From: DASZTU01 sp035493835 | Lineage (GTDB): Bacteria; Pseudomonadota; Alphaproteobacteria; Rhizobiales; Devosiaceae | DNA length: 7,908 bases | Direction of reading: 5' to 3' | Assembly (NCBI GenBank): GCA_035493835.1 | Contig: DATJHO010000169.1 | Location: forward strand, 1 to 7,908 | Shown here: one piece after another, positions 4,508-7,908 of the stretch | Position numbering within the stretch: position 1 is the first letter of the stretch | Layout of the letters: the number at the start of each line of letters is the position of its first letter | Position numbers and translations under genes: made by a program | Notes under the pieces: model-generated | The model's input: the letters and a program-made list of their open reading frames with translations, nothing else | The model's database searches: none | What the model was told of the DNA's origin: nothing

Positions 4508-5704
4508 TCAGCGTTCTGCGAGTGAGCGTACCGCCTCGGCCATCCGCTCGACCTCCTCTTCCGTGTTGTAATAGTGCGGCGACACGCGGACGAGGTCGGG
4601 CAGCTCGCGGCGTCCGCCATCGATCGGGGTGCTGGTCGGGCCTGAGACCGACACGTTTATAGCGCGCCCGGCGAGGCTGGTGGCCACCGCCGTGGCGTCC
4701 AGGTGATCGAAGGTGAATGTTACGATCGCCGCCGGATCCGGGCCGAGATCGCGGACCGTGACGCCGGGCACGTCGCCCAGGACCGCGCGTAGCGAGGCTG
4801 CCAGCATCTTCACCCGGCCCTCGATGCGAGGAATGCCGATCGACAGGGCCTCTTCAATTGCGGCGCCAAGGCCGAGCCGTGCCGCATAGTTGCTTTCCCA
4901 CGTCTCGAATCGGCGCGCATCCGGACGCAAATTGTAGCGGGCGCCGCCCGCCCAGGTCGCGCCGTACAGGTCGATCATAGCCGGCTCGGTCTGCTCAAGC
5001 AGCGAACGCTTCATGTAGAGGAAGCCAGTGCCACGTGGGCCCCGCAGGAACTTGCGCCCGGTCGCCGCAAGCATGTCGCAACCTATTTGTGCCACATCGA
5101 CGGGGAGCTGGCCGACCGCCTGACAGGCATCAAGCAGATAGGGGATGCCGTGCGCGTTGGCGATGCGGCCCACCTCAGCGGCGGGATTGACCAGCCCCCC
5201 ATTTGTGGGAACCCAGGTGATCGCGATGAGGCGCACCCGTTCATCGATCATCGCCTCCAGCGCCTGCGGATCCAAGCGGCCTTCTGCGTCGTCCGGGATA
5301 AGGTCGATCACCGCGCCGTTGCGCTTGGCAACCTGGAGATAGGAGAGATAGTTGGCGGCATATTCCGCCGTGGTCGTCAGGATGCGGTCGCCGGGCTCGA
5401 ATCGCTGCGCATAGAACGCCCATTGCCAGGCAACTGTCGCGTTCTCCGCCAGTGCGATCTCGGCGGCATCGGCGTTCAGGAGCCGTGCGACGCTACGATA
5501 CACGGCCTCGACCCGTTCAATCTCCCGCGCCTTCGCCTCATAGCCTCCGATCTCGGCTTCGAGGTTGAGATGATCGACCACCGTGGATAACACGCCAGTC
5601 GTCATCAGCGCGGCGCCGGCATTGTTGAGGTGGATGCGATGGCGCGTGCCCGGTGTCATCGCTCGGAAGCGCTCGATCTCATCTTCGGAAAAAGGCTGGG
5701 TCAT
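4508..5704 (-). CDS. Class V aminotransferase-fold PLP enzyme
   Basis: The protein is 398 residues from ATG 5704, the usual length for the class V (NifS / isopenicillin N epimerase) group of PLP enzymes. Visible features: IHLNNAGAALM (25-34) as in epimerase-like members, the ATVAWQWAF cofactor region (89-97), TWVPTNGGLVNP (163-174), YLLDACQAVGQ (189-199) with the PLP-ring Asp192 and Gln195, and the Schiff-base Lys218 in ATGRKFLRGPRGTGFLYM. The GRKFLRGPRGTGFLY stretch recalls EgtE-type ergothioneine C-S lyases and isopenicillin N epimerase-like proteins, but no egt or beta-lactam genes are nearby, so the substrate is unknown. Soluble, cytoplasmic. The frame stays open to 5980, but the family starts close to HLNNAG, so ATG 5704 is preferred even though no strong ribosome binding site precedes it. 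It looks like cargo rather than a plasmid function. Confidence 0.85.
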   Translation of the reverse strand: MTQPFSEDEIERFRAMTPGTRHRIHLNNAGAALMTTGVLSTVVDHLNLEAEIGGYEAKAREIERVEAVYRSVARLLNADAAEIALAENATVAWQWAFYAQRFEPGDRILTTTAEYAANYLSYLQVAKRNGAVIDLIPDDAEGRLDPQALEAMIDERVRLIAITWVPTNGGLVNPAAEVGRIANAHGIPYLLDACQAVGQLPVDVAQIGCDMLAATGRKFLRGPRGTGFLYMKRSLLEQTEPAMIDLYGATWAGGARYNLRPDARRFETWESNYAARLGLGAAIEEALSIGIPRIEGRVKMLAASLRAVLGDVPGVTVRDLGPDPAAIVTFTFDHLDATAVATSLAGRAINVSVSGPTSTPIDGGRRELPDLVRVSPHYYNTEEEVERMAEAVRSLAER

Positions 5705-5723
5705 TTCAAGTTGTCCGATCTCA

Positions 5724-5751
5724 AGATTTCGAACTTTCGTAACTCGAATCT
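5724..5751 (-). promoter_or_regulatory. Imperfect dyad upstream of the PLP enzyme
   Basis: AGATTTCGA (5724-5732) and TCGAATCT (5744-5751) are complementary apart from one extra T, separated by 11 bases. The dyad ends 20 bases before the PLP enzyme's start codon, where an operator could sit. No regulator gene is nearby and support is weak. Confidence 0.25.
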
Positions 5752-5899
5752 GAAGGTCGATCACCTCAACGTTTATTGATGCACGAGGTGGAGCATGCTT
5801 GCTTCCAAGTGTACCGATCGTTTCTCCCCTTTTGTCAGCGTGGCCCGGTTTGCCTTCCAGGGCAGTTAACGCAATCCGTCGACCAAAACCGATCGGACC

Positions 5900-5925
5900 G
5901 GCGTCCCCCGTCGCCGGGGGGCGCC
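5900..5925. repeat. Strong GC hairpin in the divergent spacer
   Basis: Bases 5900-5910 pair with 5915-5925 over 11 positions (ten Watson-Crick, one T-G) around a TCGC loop. It lies between the divergently transcribed PLP enzyme and acetyltransferase. Without a T-run on either side it is not an obvious terminator. It could be a remnant of a recombination site or an insulating hairpin. The 304-base spacer 5705-6008 has no convincing gene. Confidence 0.5.
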
Positions 5926-5959
5926 TGCCGACCCAAATAAGCTGCTGAGCGACTAAACA

Positions 5960-5971
5960 TTCGGGCCCGAA
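5960..5971. promoter_or_regulatory. 12-base perfect palindrome before the GNAT gene
   Basis: TTCGGGCCCGAA is a perfect 12-base palindrome ending 37 bases before the acetyltransferase start. CTGACA follows at 5974-5979, with TAGCAT 17 bases on (5997-6002), a weak -35/-10 pair. The palindrome would suit a dimeric regulator beside that promoter, but no regulator is encoded here. Confidence 0.35.
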
Positions 5972-6008
5972 AGCTGACATTTAACACTGGACTTAGTAGC
6001 ATAATTGC

Positions 6009-6434
6009 ATGACCAAATATCGTTTACGCTCTGCCACATACAACGATCTCCCGCGTATCCATGCGGTCAGGCATGGGACGGTAGAAAATCGTCTATCTGA
6101 TCCTTCACTTGTCACCGAGGCGGAGATCGCATGGTACATGGAGGAGGCGATTTTTCTCGTTTCTGAAGACGAGGAAGGTATACAGGGTTTCACATGCGTC
6201 AATCACCAGACAGGCTATATATGGGCGCTATTTGTCATAGATGGAGCGCAGGGACGTGGTCACGGGACGGCGCTCCTTGATGCAGCCTTGACGCGGTTGC
6301 GACAGGCAGGACATCGTCAAGCATTCCTCACAACTGGGCAAAATACGAGAGCTGAAGGGTTCTATAGATCAAAAGGTTGGCAATCGACGGGTGTCGACCG
6401 TCGTGGCGAAACAGTGTTGCGATTCTGGTTGTGA
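6009..6434 (+). CDS. GNAT family N-acetyltransferase
   Basis: The protein is 141 residues and forms a complete single GNAT domain. It moves acetyl groups from acetyl-CoA to an amine on a small molecule or protein; the substrate cannot be read from sequence. The acetyl-CoA pyrophosphate loop is QGRGHG at 81-86, inside the classic strand-loop-helix IWALFVIDGAQGRGHGTALL (71-90). The C-terminal motif QNTRAEGFYRSKGW (111-124) carries the usual Asn112 and Tyr119, and the final strand is ETVLRFWL. ATG 6009 follows a stop-containing AT-rich stretch and has no Shine-Dalgarno sequence. The gene is visibly less GC-rich than its neighbours and uses codons such as AGA and ATA that they avoid, suggesting recent acquisition. 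It diverges from the PLP enzyme, and a shared pathway is possible but unproven. Confidence 0.88.
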   Translation: MTKYRLRSATYNDLPRIHAVRHGTVENRLSDPSLVTEAEIAWYMEEAIFLVSEDEEGIQGFTCVNHQTGYIWALFVIDGAQGRGHGTALLDAALTRLRQAGHRQAFLTTGQNTRAEGFYRSKGWQSTGVDRRGETVLRFWL

Positions 6435-6460
6435 ACGAGCGAAACGTCTTGCTTGTGCAT

Positions 6461-6700
6461 TCAGCGAATTGCAAAACCTGGTGGCTCAGTGAGGACGCTG
6501 AGCCGGTCCCTTATTAAGGTCCAGTCCTCCTGCCATAACAAGCGATCAACCCCGACGGGTGACAAGTCCACCCGTGAGGATGAGCGGCGTGGAAGGGTCG
6601 ATTTTCCGCCTCCTGATTTGCCAATCACTACAATGCGCGACAATGTCTTCCCATCCCAGCTTGCGTGAAATTTATGGGCATTGACGACAACGGTAGTCAT
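6461..6700 (-). pseudogene. Truncated P-loop kinase (FlaR/adenylate kinase-like)
   Basis: From ATG 6700 the frame encodes 79 residues. After about 20 N-terminal residues comes SRIVVIGKSGGGKSTLPRRSSSRVDLSPVGVDRLLWQEDWT. This matches the start of small AAA-type nucleotide kinases often annotated as DNA topology modulation or FlaR-related proteins: a beta strand, Walker A GKSGGGKST, a helix, then the usual hDxLhW. Such proteins run to about 170-180 residues. Here the similarity stops shortly after the W, and the frame ends in unrelated sequence (LSVLTEPPGFAIR). The lid and C-terminal half are gone, so a working kinase is unlikely. The loss lies just beyond the 3' end of the acetyltransferase gene, as if that cargo replaced the missing part. 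A 7-base-pair inverted repeat lies inside the tail. Confidence 0.6.
6483..6504. repeat. 7-bp inverted repeat near the truncation point
   Basis: GGCTCAG (6483-6489) and CTGAGCC (6498-6504) form a perfect stem around an 8-base loop. It lies 48 bases after the acetyltransferase stop and inside the tail of the truncated kinase. It may be a weak terminator for either strand, or a scar of the junction. Confidence 0.4.
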
Positions 6701-6743
6701 CCACCCATAACCCCCTAAAGCGGCCAGTCGGCTTTCCCCCCGA

Positions 6744-6771
6744 GGCAGCCGCTTACCTTGGCTCGGCTGCC
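6744..6771 (-). terminator. Hairpin after the membrane protein gene
   Basis: GGCAGCCG (6744-6751) and CGGCTGCC (6764-6771) form an 8-base-pair stem with a 12-base loop, starting 6 bases past the stop of the minus-strand membrane protein gene. No T-run follows on that strand, so it is a possible terminator or 3' stabiliser. Confidence 0.4.
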
Positions 6772-6777
6772 GCGCCC

Positions 6778-7398
6778 TTACCTGCCGTCCGGCACTGATG
6801 GCGGATCGAGCCAGACCGGCATGGCGCAATATCGCCGCCCATGCGCGTCCGTGCTCACCGACTGCTTGCAGACGGACAAGGCACGCACAGGATCATTGTC
6901 CTTCATCAGTCCGACCCAGGCCGCGGCAGCGTTCGGCCCGGCTGCCATGGCCGCCGAGATCGTGTTGCCCACGACCTCGCCATGCGCCTGGCCGGAGGCA
7001 AAGCCTGCAATGTAAGAAACGCCGGCCACGAGAGCGGCGGCGACCAGAATGCCGGCGATGCCTGAAAACAGGGTGCGCCGCCGAACCGTTTGAAGCTGAA
7101 ACTTGGTTGCCCGCTCGATGACATTCGCCACCTGCGGGCCTGTCCGCTCGACCAGCTTCTGACTGGCATCCCCGGCAATGTCGCTGAGTTGCGCGGCCAA
7201 GGTCGCGGTGGCGGTGCGCTGGCTTCTGTCGCTCGCCTCGCAGATTTCGAAGATGGCCTCGACGGCCAGCCCCATCGCGACGAGCTGATCCTTCGCTGGA
7301 TCATCATGGAGAAATGCGGCCGACGCGGCGCGGTCAAAGGCTTCCTTGGTCTCCTCGACCTTGGCGCGGAGCGCGTCGATTGGATTTACGGAATCCAT
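6778..7398 (-). CDS. Single-pass membrane protein, DUF6118-like
   Basis: The protein is 206 residues from ATG 7398. The N-terminal half (1-109) is helical and charged, probably coiled-coil (NPIDALRAKVEETKEAFDRAAS at 5-26; LSDIAGDASQKLVERTG at 71-87). A transmembrane segment at about 110-133 (TLFSGIAGILVAAALVAGVS) follows a basic RRR (107-109), which predicts N-inside, C-outside. The outer part has Cys178 and Cys191, which could form a disulphide. The start overlaps the last 13 bases of the ParA-like gene, so the two are translationally coupled and probably act together. The layout resembles proteins annotated DUF6118 on sphingomonad plasmids, but that match is from memory. Linking a ParA-like ATPase to the membrane during DNA transfer or partition is a reasonable guess, not a demonstrated role. 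Confidence 0.7.
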   Translation of the reverse strand: MDSVNPIDALRAKVEETKEAFDRAASAAFLHDDPAKDQLVAMGLAVEAIFEICEASDRSQRTATATLAAQLSDIAGDASQKLVERTGPQVANVIERATKFQLQTVRRRTLFSGIAGILVAAALVAGVSYIAGFASGQAHGEVVGNTISAAMAAGPNAAAAWVGLMKDNDPVRALSVCKQSVSTDAHGRRYCAMPVWLDPPSVPDGR

Positions 7399-7908
7399 GA
7401 GCCGATGCCCGCGAACCGCTGATCCATCTTGTCCAGCCATGCCTTGATGCGGCTTCGATTGAGCGTGCCGATCGGCGGGGTGACGCGATTATCGCGCGCA
7501 TCGAAGAAACGGGCATGCCGGCTTTCGATGGCATCCGCCGCGAAGAGGCGCGGCATCCACAGGGCCAGGGAATTCGCCCGCAGGGCTTCATATTCCTTGA
7601 GGCCCGTGATGCGACTGAATGCCTGCGCGCGCGTCAGCCCGGCCGGGATGGCGAACTCATTGAACACGAGGGCTTGCGCCCTGGCGGTGAAGCCGCGATC
7701 GGCGAGCGTCACGGCCGGGGTCAGATCCTCCGGCTGCGTCCCGACGAGATAGAGCATCACCGTCGCCAGCCCTGCGGCTTCGATCTCGGAGACCAGCCCC
7801 GGCATTTCGGTTGCGAGGGCGCGCAGGGTGGTATCCCCGCCGCCGAGATCGATGACGGCGGAGCGCTTCTCGCTGATGCAGTAGTCGATCAGCTCGGAGA
7901 GCCAGACC
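7386..7908 (-). CDS. ParA/MinD-like P-loop ATPase, C-terminal part
   Basis: The gene enters from the right edge and 173 C-terminal residues are visible, ending at TAA 7388-7386. The start and the Walker A motif lie outside the window. The visible part opens VWLSELIDYCISEKRSAVIDLGGGDTTL, a hydrophobic strand followed by DLGGGD, which resembles the Walker B / switch II region of SIMIBI ATPases. Later, ARAQALVFNEFAIP has the hydrophobic-strand-plus-Asn pattern that binds the base in ParA/MinD proteins. The final third is helical (SRIKAWLDKMDQRF). On sphingomonad plasmids such genes accompany mobilisation or partition genes. The next gene, a membrane protein, overlaps by 13 bases, indicating one operon. 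ATPase function cannot be confirmed without the N-terminus; it could belong to a MobD-like mobilisation group rather than true ParA. Confidence 0.65.
   Translation of the reverse strand, partial: VWLSELIDYCISEKRSAVIDLGGGDTTLRALATEMPGLVSEIEAAGLATVMLYLVGTQPEDLTPAVTLADRGFTARAQALVFNEFAIPAGLTRAQAFSRITGLKEYEALRANSLALWMPRLFAADAIESRHARFFDARDNRVTPPIGTLNRSRIKAWLDKMDQRFAGIGSWIP

Noticed and set aside
5087..5590. 167-codon plus-strand frame
   Set aside because: It is the complement of the conserved core of the PLP enzyme and shows no motif of its own.
5705..5980. Longer start for the PLP enzyme, adding 92 residues
   Set aside because: The family begins close to the HLNNAG motif; the extension includes a strong hairpin and a palindrome typical of a regulatory spacer.
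1..7908. tRNA, rRNA, CRISPR array or complete insertion sequence
   Set aside because: No cloverleaf, ribosomal sequence, regularly spaced repeat array, transposase motif or matching terminal inverted repeats were seen on either strand.

Overview
The window looks like the accessory backbone of a plasmid or integrative conjugative element from an alphaproteobacterium, most likely a sphingomonad. The evidence is high-GC DNA, a DUF736 gene, a DUF3560-type gene, a ParA-like gene paired with a small membrane protein, and one GTTC-N7-GTTC site, which is the alphaproteobacterial form of the LexA operator. This placement comes from family knowledge and composition; no search was run.

Layout. (1) 1-309: end of a DUF736 gene that lacks only its start codon. 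(2) 310-1302: small genes separated by long structured spacers. These are a 55-residue basic peptide with a strong ribosome binding site and a zinc-ribbon protein behind a candidate SOS box. Each small gene is followed by a hairpin. (3) 1303-1689: a GC-rich non-coding stretch full of hairpins. Its last one buries the ribosome binding site of the next gene. (4) 1690-2954: an unknown Cys-rich protein and a DUF3560 gene broken by an apparent 2-base deletion. (5) 3023-4320: a two-gene operon, read here as a toxin-antitoxin pair of a zeta-family kinase and a small helical protein, driven by an extended -10 promoter that predicts a leaderless mRNA. (6) 4321-6434: cargo of unrelated type, a class V PLP-dependent enzyme (minus strand) and a lower-GC GNAT acetyltransferase (plus strand) that diverge from a shared spacer. 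(7) 6461-6700: the N-terminal stump of a P-loop kinase, probably cut when the cargo region formed. (8) 6778-7908, minus strand: a single-pass membrane protein overlapping the end of a ParA/MinD-like gene that runs off the window.

How they fit together. The toxin-antitoxin pair would keep the element in the population, and the ParA-like pair probably serves partitioning or transfer. The DUF736, DUF3560 and zinc-ribbon genes are standard but poorly understood plasmid baggage, one of them possibly induced by DNA damage. The enzyme and acetyltransferase are cargo. The most unusual feature is the amount of RNA-level structure before the small genes, including two Shine-Dalgarno sequences that can be masked by upstream complementary sequence.
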